Origin: Lytechinus variegatus
Taxonomy: Eukaryota > Echinodermata > Echinoidea > Temnopleuroida > Toxopneustidae
DNA length: 64,000 nt
Assembly: GCF_018143015.1 (NCBI RefSeq)
Contig: NC_054740.1
Coordinates: 68,798,356-68,862,355, forward strand
Direction: 5' to 3'
Shown here: positions 44,901 to 57,759 of the stretch, one piece after another
Position numbering within the stretch: position 1 is the stretch's first letter
Layout of the letters: each line of letters opens with the position of its first letter
The notes under the pieces: model-generated
Database searches by the model: none
What the model was told of the DNA's origin: nothing
The model's input: the letters and a program-made list of their open reading frames with translations, nothing else
Translations under genes and position numbers: made by a program

Positions 44901-47313
44901 CTTAAACTACACATCTGTTGAACAAAAAAAGATTATTTGGAGTATAGATATTTAGGTCCATAGGTTTCACACAAGATTAAAATATTTTTCGAAAGGGCAC
45001 ACTTATCCCCCCCCCCCCTCTTTATTAATGTTCTAATCATCTACATGTAGTACTTATAGTAGTGAAAGCACTTTGAATAATATTAGTAGTTTGAAAGGGA
45101 TAGGTTGTATTCTGGTAATCTAAACAATGCAGAATGGGCCTTTACTGAGGTCTGGGCTATGTAACATACATGCCTACAGACATATAAAAGGTGATAAGAA
45201 ATAATGGATTTTCATTGAAAAAATGTGCATAATAAAAACAATGTGACAGAACAAAGGGCGAAGAAATCACTCTCAGTCCTGGACCCCAATTCATTAAGAC
45301 TAACCACTATTCTAGCTTTGAAATTCTGGTAATTACTATGGAAACATTAAAGCAACAGATCAACATTGGGGTTCCCATGCTAGTTGCTAGTTACATTTGG
45401 GGCCAATTTACCATAATTGAAGTCCTTATGAAACAAGAACCTGTATGTATTGCTGGACATTAAGCTGTTGAATTCATTTTCTGGGGGAAGTGAAAAGTTG
45501 CACTATTTTTTTTAAATCTCTTTGTTTTTGTAACACTGTATTGTCGATGTCCCGTATAATGAACTAGATTAGCTCTGCAAATAAAAGAATTTGTTGGAAA
45601 TAGAACACAGCTCTAGCAGCACTTTACAACAATAGACAGTAAGCAACTTTGTTACTGATTTACCAAAGTGCAGATTTGGGAAGGCACTCTTTAGAGAAAT
45701 GTGCTCCCCTTTTTTATGAAGTGTCACCGATTAGATTAGCATGCTATTTCTTGTCAGCAAATGCTGAAAAAATAATTTGATATTTTAGTAACTGACTTTG
45801 AGAGAGAGGTATATTGATAATCTTTTTATTAATGGCATCCTTGATGCCCCCCTTATATTGACTATGTAAGGCTTATCAATAACTATGTAAGTGAATATAC
45901 ATACTTATTTTTTTCATATTTTTTTCTCTAGATTTTACCAAAAAAATACATCCCCTCTCTTGTAATATCCTTGCAATTTCTGTTGCACTCATTATAGGCA
46001 TTTTGCTGATGTAATTTGATGCTTTGGTGAGAAAAAAATATTTTTATCATGTATTCAAAAATTTATTAACTAATAAACATTTTAATTTGAAATATTACTT
46101 TCTAATCTTGATATTCGTGATTTACTTAATCCACCAATTTATATTGCGTGAAAGATATGTGATGATGATGTTATTGCTACCAAACTGTGTTGTGATGAAA
46201 TGGCACTGAAGATCACTTCTATATGACTGGAATATGATGGTGCTACTGATTGATTGATTCTGTATGTCGGGTATCCATGGGTATAATACTAGTACAACAG
46301 GTATTTAGTATCAAAATAACATGCGTGGCAAGATAGCCCATAAAAGCCATTGCAACATGGCATACTGTGACATTCAGGTGCAGCCGAATTAAAGACATGA
46401 ATGAGTTTGATTTAAAAGTGGGATAGAAATAAAAATGAAATGAGAATAATTGTTTGCTCGCATGATTATGTGGAATGTGTGTGTGTGGAAGAGAGAGAGG
46501 GGGGGGGGGTGGAATTGATAGAGAAATATAGGGGGTGGGCAGGTACAAAATTTTTATTTTATTTGGAAGTGACCTTTAAGATAGCGTTGATGAGAGCAAA
46601 TACATGGGGGGGGGGGGTACTGGGCTCTCTTTGGCTCCCATTCCAAACTCAGACTTTAAAAAAAAATCTTCACAAGATTTGCACCAGATTGTTCATTTCA
46701 ATATCAAAATAAAGACAAAATGACCTGATTGCTCTCTTGCTCAGATCATTTTAAGTATGTACCCCACCCCCCAAAAATAATAAACAAATATTTGTGGCTA
46801 TTCATGATGTGTAATGAAAATAATGGGCAGTGATGAACACCTGATGAATAGAGCAAGCAGACCCCTAAGTTCAATCCTACTAATGGATCTCTTGTAAGCT
46901 TCCAAAATGTCTTCCAGGGAAATATCTTAATTGATGTAGTAATAATCGCGAAAGAATTAAAAATATGTAAACAAGAAAAGATGAATAAACAACTGAATAC
47001 CTTGAGGGGGAATGATCAATGAGATGAATTTACCAAAGACGCAGCTCTATACATTTCATATTCAATCACGTCGCGTATTATGCTAATTTGTGACAATTTG
47101 CTTATTTGCATATTTTTACGCTGTGCGCGCAGGCCAATTTATGACCACGCCTCTGTTTCGCTGGTGTGCCATGAAGTTGCGGTGTCCATAGCCTTGTACG
47201 CAAAAAATGGGAGCAGTGTGCACTTTTGACCTTCCAAAATTTCCCCATGTCTGACCGGATGCAGAAGCGGAGTTTCACCCCCCTGGAATTGCTGTGAATC
47301 CATGTTCGGGGCG
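44900..47313. other. Gene-free stretch
   Basis: C-run at 45008-45019 and G-runs at about 46499-46509 and 46604-46618. AT-rich otherwise. No gene supported. Confidence 0.4.
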
Positions 47314-48692
47314 GCCGCCATCTTAAAGAGGGCAAGAGCGCGGATTTATAACACACGGCTCTATGGGAGAATATCACATATTTCACTTTTTTACATTATA
47401 TTTTCAATTTAATGCTGTATGCAACGTTAAAATCACAAGGCAAAACATTTTTATGTTAAAATATATGATAACCATGCATATTTTATAAAGGAGATGGACT
47501 GAACATCCAGAAAACGGGGGGGGGGGGGGAATAGGTTGCTGTACGTGCATTATATGATGTAGATCAGGGCTTGGTCTGAAGTTTCCCCTCCTTTCAGTTA
47601 ATTTTGAGGAAATCAAAGTAGAAATCATATGGTGAATCACTGATAATCCCATTAAATATAATATTGGAGACTATGCGACGTAGTAGCTACATTTAACACC
47701 ACGGGTGTTAAATCTAGCAGCCCAATCAATAAAGGACCACACCATCTGGTGTTGGAGTTACACTGCCACTGGTGTTAAGATTACCAACATTTAGGATGTT
47801 AAAATATATCAACACCAGTCTTGGTGTTCGATTTGAACACGAGTCGGAGAACGTTATGAAGTTGACACCATTTGGTGTTCATTTGAACACCTGCAGAAAC
47901 GAACATTTAAACGAAAGTTTAAATCACCCATCATGGGTGTAAAAAAAATACCAACACCAGCTTTGGTGTTTCACGGTTCGGATTCACACCATTATGGTGT
48001 CCGATTTCAAGTTCTTCAACACCTGCAGCCTGACGGTGTAACTTAACACTAGGGTATTTTTTTAAAATACCCCAACAACAGACAGTGTTGAGTTACTCCA
48101 GTGAAGTGTAACTTCAACAATAATTTTTGTTAAAATATTTCTATCCAACACCTGTCACGGTGTTGTTTCAACACTTCTGAGTATTTGGTGTTTATTTTAC
48201 ACTCTATAGGTGTTGTTTCAAGTTTCAACACAGTATATTGCTTGAACACTGCCGGAGTGTCAAATGAGCACCAAGTTGTTTCAACACTTCTGAGTATTTG
48301 GTGTTTATTTTACACTCTAAGTGTTATTTCAATACAGTATATTGCTTGAACACTGAGTGTCAAATGAGCACCAAATCAAGAGAACATATGAACACTAAAG
48401 TGTTAAGTTGACCTTATCTGACACCATTGTCACGGTATATGCTATATGATGGCTTGACTCAGTCGACCTCCCCCGTCGCCTTTTTCCCCCGTTTTCTGGA
48501 TGTTCAGTCCATCTCCTTTATAAAATATGCATGGTTATCATATATTTTAACATAAAAATGTTTTGCCTTGTGATTTTAACGTTGCATACAGCATTAAATT
48601 GAAAATATAATGTAAAAAAGTGAAATATGTGATATTCTCCCATAGAGCCGTGTGTTATAAATCCGCGCTCTTGCCCTCTTTAAGATGGCGGC
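47314..48692. repeat. Inverted repeat: two identical 207-bp arms around a hairpin-rich centre
   Basis: 47314-47520 and 48486-48692 are reverse complements with no mismatch or gap that I can see. The 965-bp centre is made of AACACC/GGTGTT palindromes, for example 47691-47713 (10-bp stem, loop ACG), and holds an internal direct duplication of about 113 bp (TTGTTTCAACACTTCTGAGT at about 48162 and 48275). The outer tip of each arm is AAGATGGCGGC, facing outward from the centre. The right arm lies in the presumed promoter of the FMN reductase gene. Confidence 0.9.
48682..48692 (+). promoter_or_regulatory. YY1-type motif
   Basis: AAGATGGCGGC matches the YY1 element common at TSSs of housekeeping genes. 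It lies about 470 bp upstream of the FMN reductase ATG. An inverted copy ends the left arm at 47314, and a third copy lies on the minus strand at 60361-60371. Confidence 0.4.
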
Positions 48693-49162
48693 TGCGCAAT
48701 ACATGGAATCACAGCCGCATTACGCGCGCGTCAATGCGAGCGATTACTCTAGTGTCAATATACATCTCTATGGACCATATCAGATTCCCGCTCCACTGTA
48801 CTGCCGGTACTGGTTAACTCATGTCAGTTGACTTGCTACCCCGCTTGCTACGATACGGGAGACTACACAACTTCAGTGGAAAATTGCTTAGTCATGGTGT
48901 GCATATTCCACACTAATTGGTAAGATACTATTTCTGGTATACCACACTCATTTGCTGAAAAGCTAGCTGAAGCTCGGAGAAGACGACTGAAGTGAAGAAA
49001 CATCGCCTGGCCTGCGCCTGCATGATACGGTATCGAAGCCCGATCGCGTTGACAGCGTTCGCTCGATGGTTAAGTTGGAGGACAAAACTTTTACTCCCCT
49101 TCATTAGCTTATAACTTTACTTGGTACTGGCTTAATTGCCGAGAAAAAAGACACAGCCGGTC

Positions 49163-52100
49163 ATGGCAACACAAAGCGGATTGAAAGTAGTTCTGTTCCT
49201 GGGAACATGCAGAGAAGGACGAGTCGGGATTCGAGTGGCAAACTTCATGATCAATCAACTGAAAGCAAGAGGACATGACGTGCATTTTATGGGTAAAACA
49301 AATAGTCGAGGCCTAATTCCTAACTCATGCCCTAGCTTAGCTCAAGTTATATAGGCTAGCCTATAGCTTAGTGATATGTTTACCCCATTTTGTGAACAAT
49401 GAAGTTGTTGTTCTTTATGCCTCTTAGTCTTAAAGGTCAAGTCCGCCCCAGCAAAATGCTGATTTGAACTAGCAATATAACGCTGAAAATTTTATCAAAA
49501 TCGGATGTAAAATAAGAAAGTTATGCCATGGCATTTTTAAGTTTCACTTATATTTTCACAAGACAGTGATATGCACAACTCAGTGACAAGCAAATTAGTC
49601 AGTCGATGATGTCCATCAGGCATCACTCACTATTTTGTTTTTTTATTTGATCTTTTTTATACAATAGGCCTATTACATTTTTTACAGATTTGACAATAGG
49701 GACCAACTTGACTGAATATTATTATTAAACAATGGTAATTCCACATGTTCAGCTGGAAGAATTAGTCACTGTATCACTTGACAATGAGGAGAAAATTATA
49801 ATATTTCATATAATAAAATACAAAAGAAATAGCGAGTGGATGGCATCATCAGTCTCCTCGTTTGCATACTGACCAGGGTGTGCATATAGGCCTAACTGTT
49901 TTGTGAAATGAAGCGAAACATTAAAATGTCATAACTTTCATATTTTACTTCTGATTTTGATGAAACTTTCAGTGTTATGCTTGTGGCATTTTTCTCTTTT
50001 TATTCAAATCAATTTTTTGTTGGGGTGGACTTTTAATACCATAAGGTGTACTTGCAAAGTTGCACTTGATTGTAACAAATTTATAGCCCCAAATCAATGA
50101 AAACTTTGAAAGCTACTCAAAAAGTAGTAGGTATTTCATATTGCAAATAAAATTTGCAATTGATTGATGGTCTGCTATACATTACTTGCATCAACAATAA
50201 TAGATTTATTTGTTTTTACTTTTAGTTAAAATTAATCTGTATTGTAAATTTGCATCTGAAATGTGCAATTGATTGCAAATATTTTCTTGCAAACACCTGC
50301 AGGGGCCAACACAAAATCTGCCCAAATTGTATTACAGTGTGTTGTAATTGTTTGATTGTCCAAAAAAAAAGCACTCTCATCATAGAAGCTGGTTTGTTTG
50401 CAGAAAGTGAACATTGTGAGTAATCCCAGCTGCATAGGGGTGTCTGTACAATATTATGGTATTGAAACCTTTCTTGATTTTTTCCTTTCCAACCAACTTT
50501 TTCCTCTTAATCTTCTGAATTCCACAGATGCACAGGAACTGGACCTTCCAATCCTTAAAAAGCCATTGCACTTCTACAGGGACCAGACACAAGCTCCTGC
50601 TGTCCTTCAGGAAGCTAAGACAAAGATCGTTGCTGCCGATTGCTATGTTGTGGTCTCCGGAGAGTACAACCACTCCATCCCACCAGGTCTTAGCAATCTA
50701 TTTGATTACTTCCCTGCATCTATCTTCAGCTACAAGCCTTCGGGGATCGTATGTTACTCCCCAGGTAAACTAGTGTTCCCTGTTTTCTACCAAATTATCA
50801 ATTTTTGTCTCACCTGCATAGCAGAGTGAGACTATATTCGCCGCTTTTCCGACGACGGCGGTGGCGGCGTCAACATCAAATCTGAACCTAAGGTTAAGTT
50901 TTTGAAATAACATCATAACTTAGAAAGTATATGGACCTAGTTCATGAAACTTGGCCATAAGGTTAATGAAGTATTACTGAACATCCTTTTAGAGTTTCAT
51001 GTCACATGGTTAAGGTCATTTAGGGTCAATGAACTTAGACCATGTTGGGGGAATCAAAATCAAAATCTTAGTTCCTGAGGTTAAGTTTTTGAAATGTCAT
51101 AACTTGGACCTAGTTCATTAAACTTGGACATAAAGTTAATCAAGTATCACCAAACATCCTGCATGAGTTTCACGTCACATGACCAAGGTCAAAGGTCATT
51201 TAGGGTCAATGAACTTTGGCCGATTTGGGGGGTATCTGTTGAATTACAATCAGAACTTTAAAATTTTTTGAATCTGATTCATGAAACTTGGACATAATAG
51301 TAATCAAGTATCACTGAACATCCTGTGTAACTTTTAGGTCACATGATCAAGGTCAAAGGTCATTTAGTGTTGAATGAACTTTGGCCGAATTGGGGGTATT
51401 TGTTGAATTACCATCATAACTTTAAAAGTATGTTGGCCTAGTTCATTAAACTTGGACATAAGAGTAATCAAGTATCATTGAACGTCCTGTGCGCATTTTA
51501 GGTCACATGACCAAGGTGAAAGGTCAATGAACTGGCAATAATGGGGGTATCTGTTGAATTACCATCATAACTTTGCAAGTTTATTGATCTGACTTTTCAA
51601 ACTTGGACATAAGAGTAATCAAGTATCACTGAATATCCTGTGCAAGTTTCAGGTCACATGATCAAGGTCAAAGGTCATTTAGGGTCAATGAACTTTGGCC
51701 GAATTGGGGGTATTTGTTGAATTACCATCATAACTTTAAAAGTATGTTGGTCTAGTTCATAAAACTTGGACATAAGAGTAATTAAGTACCACTGAACATC
51801 CTGTGCACATTTTAGGTCACATGACCAAGGTGAAAGGTCAATGAACTTTGGCAATAATGGGGGTAGCTGTTGAATTACCATCATAACTTTGCAAGTTTAT
51901 TGATCTGACTTTTGAAACTTGGACATGAGAGTAATCAAGTATCTTTGAATATCCTGTGCAAGTTTCAGGTCACATGATCAAGGTCAAAGGTCATGTGAGG
52001 TCAATGAACTTTGGCCACATTGGGTGTATTTGTTGAATTACCATCCTATCTCTATAAAGTGTATTGGTCTAGTTCATAAAACGTGGAAATAAGAGTAACC

Positions 52101-53188
52101 AAGTATCACTGAACATCTTGTGCGAGTTATAGTAGTTTTTAAAGTCAGCATTGCTGCTGTGTTGAATCGCGTGATGCAGGTGAGACGGCAAGAGGCATTC
52201 CACTTGTTCATTTTACCAGGGGACTGTTCCAGAAAAGATGCAATCAATAAATTGTACAACGTGTGTAACTGTTGTTACACAAAGTTTGGCAAACCATGTG
52301 CAAAAAGATACAATTGATTTAAATAATATGGCTATATCTTTTTGTTACAGCCCAAGATCTAGATGCCATATGCAAAGTCTTGTCTAGATGTTGTGAATTT
52401 AAAGAACATTTCTCATAAATGTCTGTGAAAAATGGATTCTTAGCAAGTGGTACGTACGTAAGAGAAAATGTTAATTTGATCTAACAAAAATAAAGTGCTA
52501 TACCACTTCACCCGCTTACATCTAAGGTAGGAAATTTGAGGATACAGCCTTATATATCTTTCAGAGATTAATAAGTGAACTAAATCAAGAACAATTGTTC
52601 AAAGGGCCTTTCTTAGAGACTTAGAGAGTAAGTATAGTAAAGCATTACAGAATGTGTGTGTCAAATCTGACTTAAATGTGAAATTAAAATTTTCTCTAAG
52701 AATAAATATTAAAAAAAGATGTAAAATGTGTTATACACCATTTGTATTAAGTTTCTTTAGTAAATCGGTTATCTTTGCTCTCATCCATCCCATTTTGTTC
52801 CTTCTACCTTTTTGTGGTTGAAGAAAGTTGCCTTCTCTGTAGATCTCCCCATGGACCTACAGAGTACTGTAGTATGTCCATGCTGTACCTGACATGTGTC
52901 TGGTATGGTCACATGACAAAGCAAATCATCACCTGACTTTTTTCTCTCATTCCTGTAGGTCCTTATGGTGGGATGCGGGCCGCCATTCAGCTGAGGGCAT
53001 TCCTGGGCGAGATGGGCTGCATCAGCGTGTCCAATATCTTTGGCATACCCAAAGTCGGTGAGGCTATCAGTGAAGAGGGGAAACCCCTCAACCAGTACAT
53101 GGAGAAAGGGGCCGGGAAGCTCTTGGATCAGCTGGACTGGATGGCCAAAGCTATGAAGGCTCAGCGTGAGAAAGCGGGTACTCCATGA
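49163..53188 (+). CDS. NAD(P)H-dependent FMN reductase-like flavoprotein (198 aa, 3 exons)
   Basis: Exons are 49163-49292, 50528-50764 and 52959-53188. Both introns are phase 1 and the joined frame is exactly 199 codons. The ATG at 49163 is the first in frame after an upstream stop. The fold is flavodoxin-like (FMN_red family). GTCREGRVG (14-22) follows beta-strand 1 and forms the phosphate-binding loop. SGEYNHSIPPGLSN (87-100) matches the SPEYNxSxPxxLKN block. GPYGGMRAAIQLRAFLGEMG (123-142) matches the GG.ra...L...l flavin-contact region. The length is normal for the family. It should be a cytosolic enzyme reducing FMN or quinones with NAD(P)H. Exon 3 is GC-richer than the surrounding sequence. 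Introns 1 and 2 each carry a transposon. Confidence 0.9.
49434..50032. mobile_element. MITE of the AGGTCAAGTCC family, complete copy
   Basis: It is flanked by TTAA (49430-49433 and 50033-50036). The ends AGGTCAAGTCCGCCCC and GGGGTGGACTT are inverted with a 5-nt offset. The halves are inverted around the centre (TTATCAAAATCGGATGTAAA / TTTACTTCTGATTTTGATGA). It lies in intron 1 of the FMN reductase gene. Confidence 0.8.
50807..52185. mobile_element. GTCTCACCTGCAT-end element with a tandem DR1-containing array
   Basis: The inverted ends GTCTCACCTGCAT and ATGCAGGTGAGAC bound 1,379 bp. After a GC-rich head (CCGACGACGGCGG) come about seven to eight tandem units of 150-164 bp. They carry AGGTCACATGACCAAGG, GGTCATTTAGGGTCAATGAA, TTGTTGAATTACCATCATAA and AAACTTGGACATAA. 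It lies entirely in intron 2 of the FMN reductase gene. No transposase ORF. Confidence 0.8.
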
Positions 53189-53396
53189 GGCATACAGTCT
53201 ATTCACATCCTATATGGATTTGAAGCCTAGGGGAGGCTGGTTTTGGGCTCTAGATAAGAAAAATTGTGCGGTTGAGCAGCATTTGCTCTGTTAACAACAT
53301 TTTCCTTCTTCAAGACTATTGAAGTCTTTACTTTTAGACCCTGGTCTGGACCAAATTATCTTAAATGTAATCGAACCCAGTTTAACACTTGAATGG

Positions 53397-53402
53397 AATA
53401 AA
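53397..53402 (+). terminator. Polyadenylation signal AATAAA
   Basis: First AATAAA after the FMN reductase stop, about 210 bp downstream. It is the likely 3' end signal, though a longer 3' UTR cannot be excluded. Confidence 0.45.
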
Positions 53403-53914
53403 TTATCTTTTGAGCTGAGAGGAAGTGATGCAGTTGTTACCAGGGCAAATGTGGCATTGAGTTTTATGTGTTTTAGCAGGGTTTAAGCTAGGTTCATGCT
53501 CTGCCTATAGGATATATAAGCTGTGTCTTTCATATACAGTAGATAGATGGCATACACTTTATTCATGTACAGAGTAGTCTTTTGTGACAAAGAATTTGTT
53601 TGAATATGAAATATGAATATGATCTGCAAATGATTTTATTTTTAGCAAGGAAGGATGGGAAAATCTATGGATGTACCATTTAGTTCTTCACTACCCATCT
53701 TAATTTACTAAATTCATTTAAGTTCAGTACGTGTAGTTAGAGTCTAGGGCCCATTTCATTAAAACTATTGTAATTTTTTACTATTACTGTATTGTAGCTA
53801 CCATGGAAAACTTTATTTTAATTGGCTGGTTTACCCAGTTACCATGGTAGATACAATAACGGCAAAGTAGCATTAGTTGTAAACTCTTGATGGAACAACT
53901 CTGATAGGTGCTAT

Positions 53915-54249
53915 CAGGGGAGCATTTCATGAAAGGACTTGTCGGACGTTTTATCCGACAAGTCCTGTTTTATCCGACAGTTACTATAGTAACAGTGCTT
54001 CTCAACCAATCAGAATCCAGGAAAGTTGTCAGATCTGACAACTTGTCGGACGAAAATATTGATGAAACGGCCCCCTGGTGGGTGTTTCATGAAAGATGTC
54101 AGCACTGACTAAATTGTCAGTGCTGACAATTTCAGTGAAATCCTTGGTTTTGATTGGCTGAAAGGCACTGGCCTCTGACTGTTACTATGGTAACTGTCGG
54201 AGAAAGACAACTTGTCAGTGCTGACAACTTTCATGAAACGGTCCCCTGG
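53915..54249. mobile_element. Two adjacent TTTCAT-end MITEs
   Basis: Copy A (53915-54078) runs from CAGGGGAGCATTTCATGAAA to GATGAAACGGCCCCCTGG. Copy B (54079-54249) runs from GGGTGTTTCATGAAAG to CTTTCATGAAACGGTCCCCTGG. Both have internal TGTCAG..CTGACA palindromes and ACTGTTACTAT..GTAAC. The ends are inverted. No ORF. Confidence 0.75.
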
Positions 54250-55822
54250 TGATCAAGCCTACCTTAGCAAAAAAAAGTAATTTGAATTCTAGTATCGTAG
54301 AGGGTTATTTCAACAGTTTCATTCCCTGATTATAAATAAATGAATTTTTGAAGTTCAGAGGATGAGAATGAAACAATTTTCTATTCGAAATTTGCACAAC
54401 TTCAGGAATGCAGACAAGATTTTGTGTAAACACTTCCAGTTGACAATTTATCCATCCAATTTTGCAATATTATATAATTGAATTTTATCAGGCAATCATG
54501 CATAGTCAAATAAGTTTGTTTTCAATTGTGCAATGGACAGAATACTTCATTTGGCCACATACACCTCATTGTATGGATCTTCATCTTTCACCTCATGAAA
54601 TATTTTTTCCATTGAACTCCTGAGCATTAGTTATTGTGTAATATATTCCACTAGGTGTAAGTTAAGTTACATGATAAAATCAATCAATTTTCACCTTGAT
54701 AGCGTAAGTTTTCTTAATGAGCTTGTTACAAGTGAGCTGGACAATTGGGTAAAGTTAATTACCTAAAGTTGAATCTCTTGGGACCCCAGAAACCTATTTG
54801 ACCTGGAGAAAATGTGTTACAAGTTCCACCATCATTGCTAAACCCAGTTGGTCTACTGTAAATTTGGTCCATTTGCCACTTGGTTCAACCATCATTTTGT
54901 CATTAGTCACTTTGACTTTGGTCACGTCACAAGTCAATTGGTTTGCTGGCTGGATGACCCTAATTTCCACTTTTTCTGCCAAGTTTTCACACTCGGTGTC
55001 AAGTAGAAAGTTGTTTAAACTTCATTAAAAAAATTCATCTTTTCTTGTAGATTAGTGGTGTTAGACCAATTGCATTTTTACAAATTTGTAATGGCCTAAT
55101 TGGAAATTTGACAATATGATAAAGGCTTAGTGGCAGTTGGACCAAATGCGACAAAATTTTGTAGATGAAGTAGGATCAGATCATGTGGGATGAGAGCAAA
55201 TGGAATGTTGGCAAAATGACAAGTGACAATTTTCCATCTTGTTCCAGGGCCTAAGAAATGGAATATTACCACTTCCCTGTATTCAGATTTACCCAAATTT
55301 TATTACATTCAGATTGTATGTATGATGCAAGTATTTGGAAGGCGAGATGTTGAATGTCCTTTGATAAGTGGTAATTTAGTTCTCCATTTGAGAACTCTAT
55401 CCCCCAGTTTCCCTCAATCAATTCTCTTCTCCAAGTACGACAAACCCTGACTGCCCCAAGCAAGCAATTTAAGTATCAAAACACACGTTTCTTGACCTCT
55501 GTCCGAAGATAACACAACCGCCCAAGCGCGGTCCCTGCAAAGCATGCCATAATTTTTATTCACTTTCCTTATTTCGAGGTCGATTTTCTTTGTTCGAAAT
55601 TGAAAATGGACTAACATTGGATTTCTGAATACAATATGCCTTGGAAAATGTGATTAAATATCGAATACAATAATTTCATACTGAAGTTCCTACTACAGGC
55701 AGAGAAGTCTTACGTAATAGCACAGCTGTTGTTTATCATTTCGTCCTTGGCTCAACGCTCATAATCTGGCCTGTGGAGGTGAAATTGAGACAGCGGGGAT
55801 TATCTGGCCAAGCGGGGTTGAT
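54250..55822. other. Intergenic stretch
   Basis: A decayed relative of the TTTGGTCTA fold-back element lies at about 54839-55224 (GTTGGTCTACTG, AATTTGGTCCATTTGCCAC; GCAGTTGGACCAAATGCG). No gene supported. Confidence 0.4.
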
Positions 55823-55989
55823 CAGGCGGGTGTTTCATAAAGCTGTTCGTAAGTTGAGAGCGACAGGTGATCCTGTCTTGCGGTAAATGATACACACCAT
55901 TGCCGATGATTTAGCGCGCGAGAAAGGATCACCAGTCGTTCTTAAAGTCGCTCTTAACTTACGAACAGCTTTATGAAACAGCCCCCTGG
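55823..55989. mobile_element. Short MITE with 33-bp inverted ends
   Basis: TGTTTCATAAAGCTGTTCGT with GTTGAGAGCGAC is inverted at the right end, with one mismatch over about 33 bp. The outer ends are CAGGCGGG and CCCCCTGG. The element is 167 bp. The ends resemble those at 53915-54249. Confidence 0.75.
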
Positions 55990-57759
55990 GCTTGGAAATG
56001 ATTTTTGGGATTTACAAACGCAAAATGGGGTATAGAACCACAGTTTGCAATCTGAACTGCGGTCTTTCTCAAAACAAGGGTTTGATGTAATGATGCTTTC
56101 AGCTACAGTACTTTATAGAACTTGGTAATTTGGATTAATTAAGCTTTATTTTGTGTAATACAGGTATTTAGCAGTCTTTCAAGTAGGTCGAGGAGCTTAC
56201 ATGAACATCGTCTAGAAAGTCCTCATGGGGCGCTTATAGCATTATATTAATGGTCATGCACAGGGCACAGTAGAAAAAGGTTGATATATCTGATTGTCAA
56301 CCTCTTTATTTTAAAGAAAAAATATAGATGAAATGTCTTATGCATATTCAAGTAAAAATTGTTGGTGTCTTATTTTATAGATTGTTGGAATCCTTGTGTT
56401 GTAATGGTATAAAATGTATGATCTGCATTGGTGATATAAATATCTGGATAATTCTTGTTTAAGGCTTGGTCCAACAGACATAAAAATATTCATAACGGAT
56501 ACATCGGACATGCAAAATTTCAGGGTGGCTCCATCAATTTTCGTCTGCCCCAGACAATGGACCAAAATGGGCGAATAGTAAAATCACAGTAGATGGATGC
56601 TCGATGGATAGAGAGCTTATGAAACACGTATGCAAAGAGTTCACAATGGATACATAACGTTTTCCAACGGATGGCAATATTCTTTTCCATTTTACATCCT
56701 CTCTGCATCTGTAAGTGCATTGGGACCGGGAATTTAAAGAACAAATCATCAGACTTTATAATGAAGAGAGATGTCAGTAAAGTATGAATGCAATATCACC
56801 ATTAAGTCTGTTTACAGGAATTGTTTTCTAGAGGTCAATAATCTATCAAATGTGCATTGATGTATGCAAGCAAGGAGATGATTCTTATGACCTGACCTCA
56901 AGGACATCCATGTTTTATTTTGAAATTGAAAGTATAGTGCTCGGCTAACAGATTGGTTTTTGTTTTTGTGGCAGTTTGAACAGGTTTTGAGAATTCCCCA
57001 CTGTGTATGTGAAATGAAAATAGATATAACTCATTAAAAAATGAAAGTGAATGCAAATGTGTATAGTTTTTTACCAATTTTCTATTATGAATTATAGTTT
57101 TAGAATGTTTGTTGATTTCTAATAAATTTGAAACAACTCTCCTTTCCTTTTAATATCTTTGTTCATGTTTATGTGACTCTTACATAATTGATTAAAAAAA
57201 TATTTTATTTAAACTAGATCTTGCAGTATGATACAACACTATAAATAGCATTTGCAAAGTCCTGGATTGTTCTGAAATTTTGGTTTCGAGATTAGGAGTT
57301 CCAGAAATAGTAGACTCTATATTGAATTCTGTACTCACAGACTGTGCAACGAATCACTAGTAAATGTGTGACCCTGAAAACTTGTAACCAAGAATGCGTC
57401 CTGCAGGTTTTCGGGGTTGCTTCGATCAGTTGTCTTTGCATACAGTGGGTGAATAAAGAATTCAAATTCAGAAAAAATAGCATTTTTCTACTAGGCAGTA
57501 ATGTTGGAATTTGATGTCATACTTATTCCTGTCAAGGATCAGATTACCTGCAGATTTACTACCACCCCCACAGCCCACCGTACTATCCCCCCCCCCCCCC
57601 TCTGCCATCTCTCTTTGTTTCCTCTATGTTTGTGTCTAATGGATAAGATGGTCAAAACAACATTTCGTCCAGAAGATATACTTGATTTTTTATTTATTTT
57701 TTTGGGGGGAGGGGGGTTACTGCATGGACTATTTGCAAAAAATCAAACACTCATATATG
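55990..57759. other. Gene-free stretch
   Basis: C-run at 57588-57600 and G-rich tract at 57703-57716. No exon or RNA gene supported. Confidence 0.4.

Noticed and set aside
47102-47386. Minus-strand frame starting in the left arm of the inverted repeat
   Set aside because: It shares its beginning with the right-arm frame only because the arms are identical; the frames diverge beyond the arms and show no family.
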